This document shows positions 1 through 18,100 of a stretch of DNA of 64,000 nt, piece after piece. Source of the stretch: Syncephalis fuscata. Lineage: Eukaryota > Zoopagomycota > Zoopagomycetes > Zoopagales > Piptocephalidaceae. The stretch covers positions 372,001 to 436,000 of the forward strand of contig JAHLTZ010000010.1 of assembly GCA_025786725.1 (NCBI GenBank), read 5' to 3'. Every line of letters starts with the position of its first letter. Position 1 is the first letter of the stretch. The position numbers and the translations under genes are program-made. The notes beneath the pieces were generated by a model that did not search any database, was not told the origin of the DNA, and saw only the letters and a program-made list of their open reading frames with translations.

Positions 1-829
1 TTGCATTGGCAATTGTTGATTGGTGGACACAGTTTCTCGGCCTTTCAGCATTTCCGATTTGTATCTCACGTTATAGAAGCCTTGTGTTGTTGTTGTTGCC
101 AATGCTTTAAAGCAGGTGTGCACGTCGCTGCTTCTTTTCTCGCTACAATACACGTTTGCATTACATTCTACTTTAAAATTATACTGTTAAAATTTTACAT
201 CTGTAACTGGTCGGCAAGACGTTAAACTTTTGACACTAAACGGGTAGGTGCTAGGCTTTAACGATATCTTTAGATGGAAAAGCTCTATTTATTTGGTTGG
301 CTATAGCGCAGTTACAATATTGACAACAGCTCATCTTTGAGCTGGCTGCTTTATAATAGTGTATACCAAAAGTAAAACGCGTACTACCTGACTACTTATT
401 CGTATGCACTTTGAGCTGCCATGAATGGAGCAATAGATACGCCGCCAATAGATAGGCATGGCACTTTCCCATATAAACGCTATCAGATTAATAGCATGAT
501 TTACGCAGCTACTAACTCCGCTCTTATTCGCTTTATTCTCATTCTTGATTATTACCACTTGCTACTTTTTAGATTGGCACCGGTCTATTGTTTGTTCTAC
601 TCTACAATTCTAGTACAGTACTCCTTTCACTTTTAAGTATAATCTGTAAGTAAATCAACAGCTATTTCTTGAGCGCGTTTTATTTTTTGTTCTACTGCTG
701 TGTTACTTGTACTAAAACAATGATGATTGCAATCAAAAAAGTAGCCATAATACATGCCTATAAACACTGGTTTGAGTCTTAATAGCCACTAACATAGACT
801 ATGCATAAATCTGTTATATTAGCTATAAA
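1..829. other. Gene-free left edge upstream of the P450 reductase
   Basis: No open frame here has splice logic or a recognisable protein family. It contains the promoter and 5' leader of the reductase gene that starts at 830. The 225-nt open frame at the very edge has no ATG and no family resemblance, so I do not call it a gene. Confidence 0.5.
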
Positions 830-3204
830 ATGTCGTCCGCCGTCTCACTTGATACGCTGGTCGTCGCTGGTCTAGTCGTTAGCGGCGCAATCTTTATCTT
901 TCGAGGATCGCTATTTGGCGGCAATTCTGGCACTGCCAAAACCATCAATACCATTGGCAGCACCGGTGCAGGCGCAGCAAATGGCGTGCAACGTAAAAAG
1001 CGCTCACGCAACTTTGTAGAAGTTATGGAGCAAACGGTAGGTAGTTTATAGTAATAACTGTGGATTGAGTCGAACTAATAATTACGTAGGACAAAAATGT
1101 CATTGTGTTTTTTGGCTCACAAACTGGCACTGCTGAAGATTACGCAAACCGTGTTGCTAAGGAGGCCCAAAAGCGATATGGCCTTCGGTGCATGGTGGCC
1201 GATATAGAAGATTATGACATGGAACGTCTTGACCGTCTACCGAGTGACCATTTGGCCGTTTTTGTCGTAGCCACCTACGGCGAAGGCGAGCCAACTGATA
1301 ACGCCACTGAATTCTGGAATTTTCTTATTGTCGACTCTGAAGGTGACGTTCCTACCTTCAGTCGCCAGGACGAAGGCGATGTCGAGGAAGAAGATGCCGA
1401 AGGAAACTCTACAGAGGGCCGCCCGCTGCATAATCTACGCTATGTGGTATTTGGCCTGGGTAACCGCACCTATGAACACTTTAACGCTGTGGCTCGGCGT
1501 CTAGACGAACGTCTTACCAGTCTTGGAGGTCACCGCATTGGTGAGCGTGGTGAAGGCGATGACGACGCTAATTTGGAAGAAGACTTTATCACATGGAAGG
1601 ATGGTGCATGGCCAGCTATTGCCGAGGCAATGAACGTGAGCGAACAGCTAGCATCGTAAGTAGCATTAGGCAGCTATAATAATGCCATATTACTCACCGC
1701 TATTTTATTATTTAGTGCTCATGAGCCAGAGTTTATTCTGACCGAATTGAGTGAAGATCAATACGATGCGAAGAACATCTACCGCGGCGAGCTAACAGAA
1801 CGCCGAGCCACAGGTGGCAGCAGCTATATTTACGATATTAAACGTCCATTTATGGCTGGCCTTCAAGTCACCCGCCAACTATTTGCATCTGAAGCAGGCC
1901 GGCATTGTATGCACGCCGAGGTGGATTTACGCGGCTCAAACATATCCTATACTGCTGGTGATCATTTGGCAATCTGGCCAGTAAACTCGGAGCATGAAGT
2001 GACACGAATTGCACGTGTCTGTGGCATTACCGAGGACAAACTAGACACTGTTGTACGCGTAGTGAGCTCGGACGAAACGGCTGCCAAAAAGCACCCATTC
2101 CCGCAGCCGACAACTTATCGTGATATATTCCGCCACTATATTGACATCAATTCGTGTCCTTCTCGTGAATTTGTTGCCATTCTGGCCCAATTCGTCTCTG
2201 CACCTGCTGCTCATGCTTATCTTGTTCAGCTTGGCAGTGATAAAGATGCATATCAACGCGATGTGCTTGAGTGCCATATGAATCTGGCAACATTGATTGA
2301 ACAGGCTGCAGCCGCTGAAGAAGAAGCTGTAGAGCTAACAATACCTGCCGCTATTGCCATAGAAGGCTTGGGCCGTCTACAGCCACGTTATTACAGTATC
2401 AGCTCTAGTCCTAAGGTCAATCCAAATCACGCACATGTTACTGCCGTAGTTGTAGACCACGAAGTAGCGTACAGTCGTCGCTTTCAAGGTGTCGCTACCA
2501 ATTATTTGTTGGCCGCACACAATTCCTTAACAACTGGCGGTCTTGTCCACATCAACGGTGTAACTAATGACGATGTAGTAACATCGGTTGTGGATTATAA
2601 TGCATCTGCAACACATCATTTGACCATGGAGCCAGTAGTTCACGAAGACGGCGAAACAAACCAACCTGACATGCGTGTTCGTGTGCCAGTATTTGTTCGT
2701 CCTTGCTCCAACTTTAAGCTGCCTCGCGATCCATCCCGACCGGTTATTATGGTAGGACCAGGCACAGGCGTAGCACCTTTCCGCGCTTTTGTTCAAGAAC
2801 GTGTTCACTTGGCGCGCAAAGGAACCGAACTTGGCCCTACAGTGCTTTTCTTTGGCTGCCGTCATCGCGAACAAGATTTTATGTATCGCGAGGAATGGGA
2901 GGCCTACTTTAAGGAACTACCTAGCGACAAAAGTGAAATGGTTCTAGCATTTTCACGAGAACAAGACCAAAAGGTCTACGTGCAAAATCGCATGCAAGAA
3001 CGCCAAGCAGATTTATGGCGTTGGTTGCATGAAGAACAGGGCTACTTTTACGTGTGCGGTGATGCTAAAAACATGGCAAGAGCTGTTAACAATCAGTTGG
3101 CACAGATGGCACAACAAGTAGGCGGTTTAAGCGAGGAGCAAGCCGTGCAATGGGTCAAGGATTTGCGCGGCAATGGTCGTTACCAAGAAGATGTTTGGTC
3201 ATAA
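830..3204 (+). CDS. NADPH-cytochrome P450 reductase
   Basis: Transfers electrons from NADPH through FAD and FMN to microsomal cytochromes P450 (EC 1.6.2.4) at the ER membrane. Exons are 830..1036, 1090..1655 and 1716..3204, giving 753 residues, the usual fungal length. Visible elements in order: an N-terminal membrane anchor (about residues 8-30), the flavodoxin FMN motif GSQTGTAEDYA, the FAD-binding RYYSISSS, the NADPH/FAD motif GPGTGVAPFRAF, FFGCRHREQDFMY, the NADPH-binding VCGDAKNMA, and a C-terminal DVWS end typical of the family. Both introns are short GT-AG introns and join in phase; the first splits the FMN domain start (phase 0), the second follows the FMN domain (phase 2). The ATG at 830 is chosen because it gives the membrane anchor directly. 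No frame break is present. An AATAAA follows at 3255. Family assignment is secure; S. cerevisiae calls it NCP1. Confidence 0.97.
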
Positions 3205-5763
3205 TTTACAAACATTTATTATTATTACAATTATAGTCAACACGTTAATATTCAAATAAACAGATATTCATTATTTTATTCACTACATTACGTTCTAATA
3301 TAATCGTTATTAGAGACATGAGCTAAAAAAGTAAAATGGCATAAATACACATTGTTATGATACAGAACTACAGTATTGTGATTACCTGATTATCTGCCAT
3401 ACGATCAATCCATGACTTACTAGGTAATTGAATAGCTTACTTTAATAATATGTGAGTAGATGCAATAATAAAACACTAAGCTACAAGTAAGCGTAAGCAA
3501 GACAATGGCCATTAAAACGATAATTGTCACAGCATTCTAGAAATTTTCCAATAAGCAATACAATGCATTTTTAATTACTAAAGACTTTGTAATACTAAGC
3601 TTTGTTTAATATAATTTCTATGCAGCTAATCAATGGCATAGCATGTAATATACGATATGATACACTAGCAAACAATAAGAAAGTATATTAATAGTAAAGC
3701 TATTGTATGTTTAATAATAAAAACAAACATATCATATCCTTGTATTTGCTTACACTTTCTTGCATTTTATAACTATTTGCATTTGTTTATAATTGCCTAT
3801 AAAGCTTTATACAATCTTACAGTGGTATGTATATTTTTATAATTGTTTGTTTATTTATCCGTATATCTATATAAATTTATAATTGGTCATATGGCCATAT
3901 ATTAACTTGTACAACAACTAAAGTAGCTGGTTGACAATATAACCGTGTAATTACTCATATAACTATATAATCATATGATGATCTAGCTGGTTGTATACTA
4001 TCAGCATGTTATATTTTTCCATTTGGCACTTTTCTATAGCACTGTATGTTTACCTTATCAGCTATTTTTTAACAATATGTCGGCTTTTAATTATAGCTTT
4101 ATTATAAACATTTGCTCATTGAATCAATGTGTATCATGGCATTTATTATATTATATTTGTTTAATCGTTACATCATCACATGTAGTGTGATTTGGGGTCA
4201 AATTACTTTTTTTTGTAACGTTCGCGTAGTTGAACTACATTTTCGTTCTATTGAACATGAGTACAAGTGGTAAGTTTTATTTAATCATTACATCATTACA
4301 TTTATTGTTTGCATGGTGGTCAAATAACTATATTTAATGACGCCTAATCTATTGAACATGATGATGAGCGGTGAGTGACATCAGTAATCAAATACTCATT
4401 ATTGTAGCTTTATTATACAGTATGCATATATACTCTATTCACCTATATCATTCCCATTCTATTCCACACTTATATATACCATTTTATAACATACTAGATA
4501 CATTCTATTGTTTATATGTTCCAATACACTCTACTCATTCCCCTCATTGCATTATATGCACTATAACTTTGATATCATTTTATATACTTTCTCGCTGTAC
4601 ATTTATCATTTTATATATCATTCTATACTCGTCTAGCCTCCTCTATCCAAAACTATTTTTATTTTTGTTCTATCTTTATTATTAACAAATGTTGACTAAT
4701 GTCGGTCATCTGCTCATGCATATATGCTTAATAACTTGAACATTGCTAATCTCATTCAATACTGCATACTCATTATAATGCTTATCATTTTATTATATAT
4801 TGGCTATACGCTGTCTATAGCCGTTGTCGGTATGATTCCAACTCTTTATTAATAAACATTGACATATCACACATCGAACTGTTATATAATTTACTTCTTT
4901 TCTATATTGTTTTTGTTTACTTGAACTACATTTGCATATCATAATAATCATATTCAATGATTGCAATTATTTTATTCTTTTTATACTTGTAGACCATTTC
5001 AACAAAGATATTTAACAATTCAATGTAAAAAGTCTTTTATTCTATTAAATGTTATTTTAACTTCAACTAATACCGTAGCGCGCATATAATGCACTTACTA
5101 ATAAACAGTAATTGATATGTAACAAATAGTTATTTATTACAAAAATAACAGTGTAAAAATATTTATGCAAGTATTTTCCCACGGTACTTTAAATTAATCC
5201 CTGACAAAGCTTATAAATGTTAAAGTTTATTTTAGTAAAAAGTACCATTTTTCTTTTTATTTCACGTACAATCTACGTTATTCCAACTGCAATTTGAGGT
5301 ATTGGAATTTGGAACCCATGGCTTTAAAATGGGGACAAATAACAAAAAAAAGTATTAAATAAAAATCAATATTAATATAATTAATATAAAAGTCGTTTAT
5401 TAAACAGCCACTTTTTCTATAGCCAATCTGACTAAATAAATGGCATTTTAAACAATTAATATTATAAGGGTGGTATATATATTAAAGCAGTAATAAATAT
5501 AACTAATTGATTACATTATTGTATTGCTAATTATAGGTGAATTTACAAGATATACGATTATACGATTAAATGAACAAAACAAGTTAATGGATAGAACAAA
5601 TATAATTTAATAATAAACGCCTTTTATTAATAGTGTGTATTCAATATATGCTATAATGATATATATTAAAATGAATATACGATGGCAAAGTATGGATAGT
5701 AACAAATAATGCTAATATTGCAGCTAATAACTTATTTACTTTGAATAATAATAACAATTGCTT
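3205..5763. other. AT-rich gene-free region between convergent genes
   Basis: About 2.5 kb of very AT-rich sequence between the ends of two convergent genes. Open frames here, such as 4371-4685, translate to low-complexity I/Y/S-rich peptides and look like chance. It holds relics of the dispersed repeat described at 4178-4390. Nothing else is recognised. Confidence 0.6.
4178..4390 (-). repeat. Relic of dispersed repeat (reverse orientation)
   Basis: On the reverse strand this resembles 12545-12630 and 41395-41462. The shared core reads CTATTGAACATGATG followed by a GGTGAGTGACAT-type block, with a TGTGATTTGG-type segment on the other side. Similarity by eye is roughly 75-80% over about 80 nt. 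A second, partial copy of the core lies about 90 nt upstream (ends near 4262), so this locus may hold two fragments. Confidence 0.5.
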
Positions 5764-9815
<4,052 letters not shown>

Positions 9816-10976
9816 GGTGACTTGTAACAATAATATAAAACTTGAACGTGCTTGGGAATAGCAACGTGAAATAAAGTAAAGTTTAGCTTAATAATAGAAT
9901 ATAAATTGGATAATTGCAATATTTAATAAATATCGCAAAGAGCGTGCTATCAAACGTATAGCAAAGCTAGAGAAACAGTAATACTCGGTTACTTTAACAA
10001 GCCAATATAATATGTAAACTCAGTTTATTTATACATTTCATGCTGGTGCATGGGTCGCCCATGGTCTAGTTTTAATTGTTTAGAAAATAGTAACATGACG
10101 TCATGTAAAATAGGACATAGCCAGTATAGGAAGCAAGCCTTCCATAGAACAATTATTTTCAGTTTGTTACTCCGCTTAAAGATTTACACTCATGCACACA
10201 CACACACACAGTAGATGTGAGAAAATGCTATCGATATGCATGTTGACTCACACGATTTAGATATACAGCAATGCTATTGGCGCTAGATAATAGAAACACA
10301 TATATATATATAGACATTGGCGCGGTATAATATCGCTTTAAGAATATATCTTTGTACCACCTTGGGAATAATAGAAATTCTAAAATTGAGGCGGGAAATT
10401 GCGGCCATTGTTTATGAAGTTCCGGAATATTCCGTGGATCGTTTTCACAGTCATATATTACTCATTGGTGTTCTGTCAATGTGGTTCGAGCAAACAATAA
10501 AAATGTATGATTTACATGGCAACTCAGCCTTGTCTCAGCAGAGCATATGCACGTGTAACCATGAGGGTACATGTAGGTCATTTCTAGATAAACACGGCAC
10601 CAATTCACCGAGCCGATAAGCGAGTGATGCTTTTGCAAGGTACTGTTGACGTCAATATGAACTCTACCAAAAAAACAACGTCAAAAGGTCATGTACATTT
10701 AGTCGAATATTGTCATTATTACGCAGTGATATGATTGCATTATTATTTTATCAGTAAGCTTGAAATCAAAAATAGTTTTTAATAAAATTTATTAATGTCT
10801 GGATGTTAAAAGCAATAGTTTTTACAAATCATATTAGTTCAAATCTGCAATGATCTGATTTGGTCCATTTGTAATCTGATAAAAAAGAAAATTATTGTTT
10901 ATTGGCTAGTGATAAAACTATAGCCATTTGTGGGATAATAGACTAATTCGCAACTAATGAACATGTTCTATACTAA

Positions 10977-11150
10977 TAACTCAAATAATAAATCGTCAAT
11001 TAGTTTTTAATACTGAGAATTATCATTTGTTGAAGCGACACTATGTCAACTTTTTCTGAATTAATTGAGATGAGCCAGTCCGTACTATTTTTAATATCCG
11101 ATATCAGTGTTAATAAATGTTATAGTATTATATGCTGCTTACAATAAAAT
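10977..11150 (+). repeat. Dispersed repeat, left half, copy 1
   Basis: Aligns by eye along its whole length with 41153-41327 at roughly 75% identity. Anchors include TAACT(C/T)AAATAATAAA, GAATT(A/G)T(C/T)ATTTGTTGAAGC, GAGCCAGTCCG and TTACAATAAAAT. No coding potential is apparent. Confidence 0.75.
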
Positions 11151-11984
11151 ATTATAGTTTGATTATGATGTTGATGCAACAGCGTCAATTTGATTTCTTG
11201 TAGTAGTTAATGGTAAGAAATTAGGCCCTGATTTACCGCTGGCCATTGTACTGAATACACTGTGCATGTTTCTACTGGAATTAACATCGCTTATTTATTC
11301 ATTCATTTAAACCATTGGTCTATTGCTCCATCATTTAGAATATGATTATGATTTGTTATTTTAATAATACTATTTTCTATGACTACATTTGTCATTAATA
11401 AACTAACTTTATTATATTTCCTATTATACTCGGTATATTATTGGCAATTGTTCTATAATAATGACATTTGGTATTAAATGGTTTTATTTTTTTAATACAT
11501 TCGTTACTATACTGAATATATGTTCTATTATAATGAGTAGTTTCGATGTTAAATGGCTTTTATTTTTAGTGTATTTATTCATTTACTATTAATCTGTTCT
11601 ATGATGTATCGACATGTTGGGTAGATTGACTTTTATTATTTACACTTCATTTATTAATCAATTAAACTCGGCTGTTTATAAATATTGACTGACAGGCTCA
11701 CATCTCACAATCTACGTCATCACATTTCCCTTTCTCTTTCTTTACACTTGACAGCATATATCCATTGCATATACTTGTACACTTCATATATACCATCTAA
11801 ATAGTGTTAGTAGTTGACTGACTACTAGTTATGTACAGACACTATTTACACTGCTTTTTGTAATCTGACTTTTTGCAAATCACCTTCATTGCTCTGATCA
11901 TTGCTTTTGACATCTTTACTAACACGATAGGTGCATTTCTGGCTTATTTGTATGTTATGTTGAGCATATAGTGTTAAAATCACA

Positions 11985-12250
11985 TTGCATGTTTTGTTTT
12001 TACTATAAGTCGCCATTACAATTCGCACTACTGTATTGGCGCTAAATACTTATTCAACGACCATACTAGCAGTGCCTTCAATATCACTACTGTCTTATAC
12101 GCATAACTGCCAAAGCTACTATATGTTTTGGTTTGCTATAGATCGCCACTATAGATCGTGCTGGCAACAGCATATGCAACAGCAACAGTGGTAGATCGCA
12201 CTGTATGGTACTGAATACATATTTAGTGACCATACTAAAAGTGCAATCTA
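11985..12250 (+). repeat. Imperfect direct duplication
   Basis: Two imperfect units lie at about 11985-12080 and 12120-12250. Both begin ATGTTTTG(G)TTT..CTATA(A/G)(A/G)TCGCCA and both carry an ATACTTATT / ATACATATTTAGTGACCATACTA block. They differ by several indels, so the duplication is old. It lies between the two separated halves of the dispersed repeat. Confidence 0.5.
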
Positions 12251-12294
12251 CTACTTTTAAAAAATCTGCAGTGGTGATCTATGGCAAACTAAAA
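12126..12294. repeat. Inverted repeat with 25-nt arms
   Basis: The left arm (12126-12150) and the reverse complement of the right arm (12270-12294) share TTTGC(T/C)ATAGATC(G/A)CCACT with few mismatches. The spacer is about 120 nt. It could be a small foldback element or the remnant of one. Confidence 0.55.
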
Positions 12295-12464
12295 AATGCA
12301 GCGGATTTAGCAACATATAGACTGTATACAGCACTAAAATCTATGACAGCCGTATGTTATATACTAGTATATGTGCTAATGTATATACATACTTGTAATG
12401 AGCGGTGAGTAATGTTAGATCGATAGCTATTATTGTTTATTATTATTATTATGATATAATTAAC

Positions 12465-12620
12465 AAATAAATAAATAAATAAGATTAATAAATAAACGTT
12501 GATTTATATTACTGTTGCTGTAAAGTATTTAAAGTATTATAATTTGATGACTAATGTCACTCATCACCCACCATCATGTTCAATAGGTTGAATGTTATTA
12601 AATTTAGTCATTTAATCACC
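12465..12620 (+). repeat. Dispersed repeat, right half, copy 1
   Basis: Matches 41328-41462 and, in reverse, 4300-4390. Shared anchors are AATAAATAAATAAAT, ATTACTGTTGCTGTAAAGTA (ACTATTGCTATTATAAAGTA in the other copy), ATTATAATTT and ATCATGTTCAATA. In the 41-kb copy this half directly follows the left half, but here the two halves are about 1.3 kb apart. Confidence 0.7.
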
Positions 12621-15126
12621 AAATCACATTAAATGATCAATAAAATGCATAAAACAAATTGCTTTGTTATTATCCTAATATTATAAACATACCATTATGA
12701 TAGCATGGCTAAGAAGTATACCATGTGATTAAGCAGCATATTGTAGACGAATGGTAGTCAAAACAATACATATAAACGGAATTGCGATAGTTGATGAACA
12801 ACAGGGAGCAAGTTTATTATTAGTACAACATTACCTAAATAACATACTACATTCTGAATGTTAAATGTTTTAGTAAACATCAAAGACTATTATAGGATAA
12901 GATATTAACTGATCATCTAAAGTACAGGCATTAGAATTAGAATTAGAATTGCAACACTGATCTGCTGTTGATTGCAACTATTATGCACAATGCTATTAAG
13001 AACATTGGGCCATTCTTACAAACAACTATATACATTAATAGATAAGCAATGCTAGAAAGATAAATTGATTAAATACGCTATTCTTTGATATAAAAAGTTT
13101 TACTACTGTAGATAGATTCAAAATAGAATATCCAAATGTCCATACGGTTGTACTAGCTAAAATGGTAAACGCATGGCCAGTCATGCAAACCAGCCATCTA
13201 CACTTTGCACAACAAACATCATTAATCAGATCAAAACCGGATATTTGCGACACGAGCAACAATTAATAATTTTTCATCTAGTATCGGTTGAAATCACAAT
13301 CATTAGCATAATGATACGGTCTTTGGTGGGATATATATAAATAGATAAATAAAACTTACCAAGTTATTGGTGTAGTGGTGTGTGTGTGTGTATAGGCTGC
13401 CACTCCCTGTAGCCGGTTTATGTGCAGCATCATTTGCGTTTACTGCAAACTAAAATTAGCTGTCTATTCCAGCCGGTTGATGCAATATGCACTCCCTGCG
13501 CCTTTTCAAGCAGCTGCAGATAACTGAAACATGCAGTCTAGTCAGTTTGATACTCATACGCGTGGTTCAGTACAGTATTTGTATTCCTTTTTAATACAAT
13601 ACTTTTATAAAGAAGAAAATTTGCCATCATTCCTCACATCACATTCTCCCACCTGTTCTTTTTACTACTCCAAGATTGTGTCTATTAAACGCTGCTGCTG
13701 TTGCTACTGCTACTGCTACTGCTGTTGCGAAAGTGTTCAGCTTACTTTTTAATCGATCTTACCTTCGAGTCTTGTAACTGTTGTCATCAACAACTTACAC
13801 TCGTTTACGCTTTCCACTCGTTATTGGCATCTCCGGCATTCTAACTTAGATTGCTGTAATACACGCAGCTGTGTTTATTACAGCATAACTGCTAGTCATC
13901 ATCAGCAACTGATTTGTCCTTAAAGAATTGGTACGTTAGCGTTGCGTTACGTGCACTTCAAACACGTGTGTCTGCTACGTCGTGTTTGAAGTACGCGCTA
14001 TTTAATAGTATCAAAGCTTATGCTGTCGTTATTAGTGTTCAATAGCTTACTGACCAAATTATTGAACACTAATAGCGATGGTATATATTGTAGGTTACTT
14101 GATATATATTACTCAGCCGCCTATTAGTGTTTAAAGGTGACATTATCTATAAATGTTAAGGGACAATGGTATAATAATAGCATAGCACTAAGCTGAATAT
14201 GAAAACAATATCCATCAGCTCAGCTTCAGTATTGTACTATTATTACACTGTTATCCATTTGTAACTCATAGATAATACGACTTCATTTCTTAACTATTAA
14301 TGGGCAATATTAATATGCATACAAAACACCCATTTACACATACACACGCACACACATATACACACACGGTGCCCCATTCTATCCTGTTTACTTCTCCTCA
14401 TTGCTGCTCATCTGCCTTGTTTGGCCCTTTTCTATTAACATCTTCCTCCACTCGTATTCGTTATAGCGCCTATTGAAGCTATTCCTACTATAGCATCGTT
14501 ATTTCTATTCTTTGCTGATTTACACGCTTTTCTCCATCTTTCATTACTCGTGCCCTAGTTGCTACTGCTGTTATTGCTATTGTTGTTAGCGTCATCGTGT
14601 TGGATCTTTAGTGACCACGCGAATTGTAAGGTGTGACTTTTGCCTCAATAGAGTTTATACACGTTGCACGTATATTACAAGGATCTGTCTGCCTGATATC
14701 TATATTTGCTGTTAGATGACTATAGATTAGAAAAAGACGACCTGTGTGCATTGCATTATTATTAGCGAGTGCATCTGTACTATTTGTCGTTTAATCTATA
14801 CTAAAACACGATTTACTAACGTAAAAGGTTTTGTTTTTATTAATACAGCTGGCGTGCAGGCAGGCCTTTCGTTACATCACTTACTGGTTGTGCTTTGCTG
14901 CTTAAGCGTGTGCGTGCATTAAATACAATATTTTCGTTGGCTGTACAATTGTACACATCTATTCATCTACACACACACACACAATTTGATTTTTACTAGA
15001 ACTTGGTAGGTTGCATACAAATATTATATAGTTTAGTTATAGGGCAGTTTAGCTAACTATTATTTATTTGCTATTTATATAAACACTGTAACCTTGTCAT
15101 TTAGTCAACTAAATTGACGTAAATCC

Positions 15127-18100
15127 ATGTCTCAAATTGCTCCAGATAGTCAGAATCATGCTAGCCATATGCTAGACCCGGCGAATGATCAGGGAGAACC
15201 GGGATCTTCAGAGGCTGGCAGCAACATCTTCCAACCTAAAGCCAATAATCGTCCCCAGGGTCAGGTGAGTTGAACGGATTCTGAATTAACGTTAAACTGA
15301 AACGTGGCCATATCCGTTTTTATCATTAGTTGGCGGCCTTTTTGCGTGGCCGTTTTGATCATTTGGAAGGCGATTTTCAAACCGGTGAAATGAATCGCTC
15401 CAATAGTGCACCACCCACACAACTTCCTAATAACGTTGTGGTATGTATAACTATAGTGTTGGACGCGATACTGATTGCTAATTGAGTTATAAAGAACTCT
15501 GAAAATGAGATTGCATCCGATGATCCTCGTCTTGACCCAAGCTATGCTGCCTTCTACTATGAACACTCTCGTCTTGACCCGCGTCTACCGCCTCCACTCT
15601 ACGCACCTGGCCAGTCGTGGCAAATGTGGTCCGGTCCAGGACTTGCAGCGGCACTAGCCAACAATAGCTCAAATGGAGCAGCTCCAGTTCCTAAAGATTT
15701 ACGCGAAGCCTTTTCCCGTTTTAAGGCACAGCGCGATGAGGCGGCTGGCGGTCGTGACGATGGCCGCAGTGGCGCAGGTACGCCGCGCGGCGGCCCTTGG
15801 GCACAAGGAGATGGACGTCCATTTGCCGCTACCGATGCTCTGCCACCAAATCGTCGACGAAATCTAGTGGATATGATTCAGGATGTAAGTTGGCATTAAT
15901 TAATATTAATTAATATTAACTGTTATTAATACTATTATTAATATTGATTTATTACTGTTATTTATTTAACTATTTATAGGACTTTCCTCGTACACCATCA
16001 CCTGTCTTTGCACAGCAGAAAAGTCGACTTGCATCTGGTAAAAATGCTACTACCGATGAAACAGACCAAAATAGATCGGCCGAGGCAACAGCAGCAGCGA
16101 TTGCTACTTCACTTTCTGTGTCTACAACATCTATTACCAGTCCATCGGCTGGTGTTATTGATTATGCTGGTGGACAGCGTCGTTCAACACGTACACCTAA
16201 TGCGGCATCGGTGCTTGACGACGACCAGTCGGCTGCTGATCATGAGCATTTGCGTTCAGTTATGAATGCTGCACTTGAAGACATGCAAGCAGAGCAGCGT
16301 ATTACTTCGCAGCCACAAGCACAACGTCCAATTCCGCATCATTTGGGGCCACAGCTGATGCAGCGTTATGGAACACCAAGCACGGCTGCTTCCATGGCAC
16401 GAGCCTTTTCTCTACGCCAACGTTTATCACCACCACCACGTGCTAACTCAACACCACCATCTAACCAGCTTTTTGGCCGATTAACTTCAGCTGGCAGTGT
16501 CCCACCTGGCTATGGCATGGACGAGGAAACTGAGCTGATGATGGCAATGCGTGGCATGACTATGGATGGATCGGTAAGTAGAGAAGAAAAGAAAGTAACA
16601 GCCGTGCATTATTAACTTGAAATATGCATAGAATGGTGATAATGATAGCTTATATCGTGCTCGGTTATTGCAACAAGCACAGCTACGTTCGCAAGGTGGC
16701 AGTGGCGCAACATCGCCATTTTCGCCAGCTGCATTGTATGCCAGCATGATTGCTGATGACTCAGCTGGCCGTGCCTCAGTCGAATGGTCACGCGACGATA
16801 TACCACCACCACCAGGTGTCGGGGCGACATAGGATTTGGCCGTGGTGTATTAGGTGGCACTGCTGGCGGTCCTATTCGTCGTCCACATCCTCCAAGTGGT
16901 ACGGGCAATGAATTCCGTCGCCCATCGCCGTTTATGCCATTGGGCAATACGCCAGTTATTCCACGTGCTGCATCTACTGACCCAATTTTGGCTGAGTATA
17001 TGCGTCGTCAAATGGCTGCTGGTCAATCAACCGGCACTACAAATGGTGCTGGTCCACAAAGCGAGAGACGTATGCGCATGTCGCAAACTAATTCTAGTCG
17101 CGATCAATCGATGATCCGTGCCGAACTTGGCTGGTCAGCCAGTCCTGGACCAAATAGCGGATCCAACGCTAATACAAGTAATAATGGCTCAGCTTCAAAT
17201 GCCACTACACCAGCTGCTCGTCGCCAGCAGCAGCAGCAGCAACAACAACAACAACAACAAGATGGCTACTTTGACCCAACTTCTATGGGATTACGTAGTC
17301 AGTTGTTGGAAGAATTCCGCAATAATAAGAGCCGTAAATATGAGCTAAAGGAAATTGCTGGTCATATGGTCGAATTCTCAGGTGATCAACATGGCTCGCG
17401 CTTTATTCAACAAAAGTTGGAAACGGCAAGCAGCGACGAGAAGCAGCTTGTGTTTGAAGAGATCCTTCCGAACTGCTTGCAGCTTATGACAGATGTATTT
17501 GGCAACTATGTTATCCAAAAATTCTTTGAACACGGTAGCCAAGTTCAAAAGACTGCTTTGGCCCGTTCTATGGAAGGCCATGTATTATCGCTTTCATTGC
17601 AAATGTACGGCTGCCGTGTGGTGCAAAAGGCATTGGAACACGTACTTGCTGAGCAGCAAATTGCTCTAGTACGCGAATTGGATGGCCATGTTCTAAAATG
17701 CGTAAAAGACCAGAATGGTAACCATGTAATCCAGAAAGCCATTGAACGTGTACCAGCTGAACATATTCAATTTATTATTGATTCATTCCACGGCCAAGTA
17801 TTCTCACTGGCCACTCATCCATATGGCTGCCGTGTTATTCAGCGTATGTTTGAACACTGTTCATCGCAACAACACGTTTTACTCGAAGAGCTGCACCGCT
17901 ATACCGCCAACTTGGTACAGGATCAATACGGCAACTATGTGGTCCAGCACATTCTCGAACGCGGCAAAGCAGCTGACCGTGAACGTGTTGTTAACAAAAT
18001 ACGCGGCCAAGTACTTACTCTTTCTCGCCACAAGTTTGCCAGTAATGTTATGGAGAAATGCATTATCTTTAGCAGTCCACTCGATCGTCAACAGCTTATT

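Larger units (their letters stand above)
9816..15126. other. Long gene-free region between ATPase and Pumilio genes
   Basis: The first few hundred bases hold the ATPase promoter, and the last 1-2 kb the Pumilio promoter and possible 5' leader. The middle carries repeat copies (10977-11150, 12465-12620), a duplicated segment (11985-12250) and an inverted repeat (12126-12294). Small CA/GT runs occur at about 10195-10211, 13378-13392 and 14335-14366. The 10317-10619 open frame lacks an ATG and any family signal. No RNA gene was recognised. Confidence 0.6.

Noticed and set aside
4371..4685. 104-residue open frame in the AT-rich region
   Set aside because: No ATG at its start and a translation dominated by Ile, Tyr, Ser and His; typical of AT-rich non-coding DNA, and it overlaps repeat relics.
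10317..10619. 100-residue open frame between the ATPase and Pumilio genes
   Set aside because: It begins with TTG, has no family similarity and no splice partners.
16816..16832. 17-nt GT-AG intron in the Pumilio gene
   Set aside because: It restores the frame, but it is far shorter than any intron here and than known fungal introns; a missing base is simpler.
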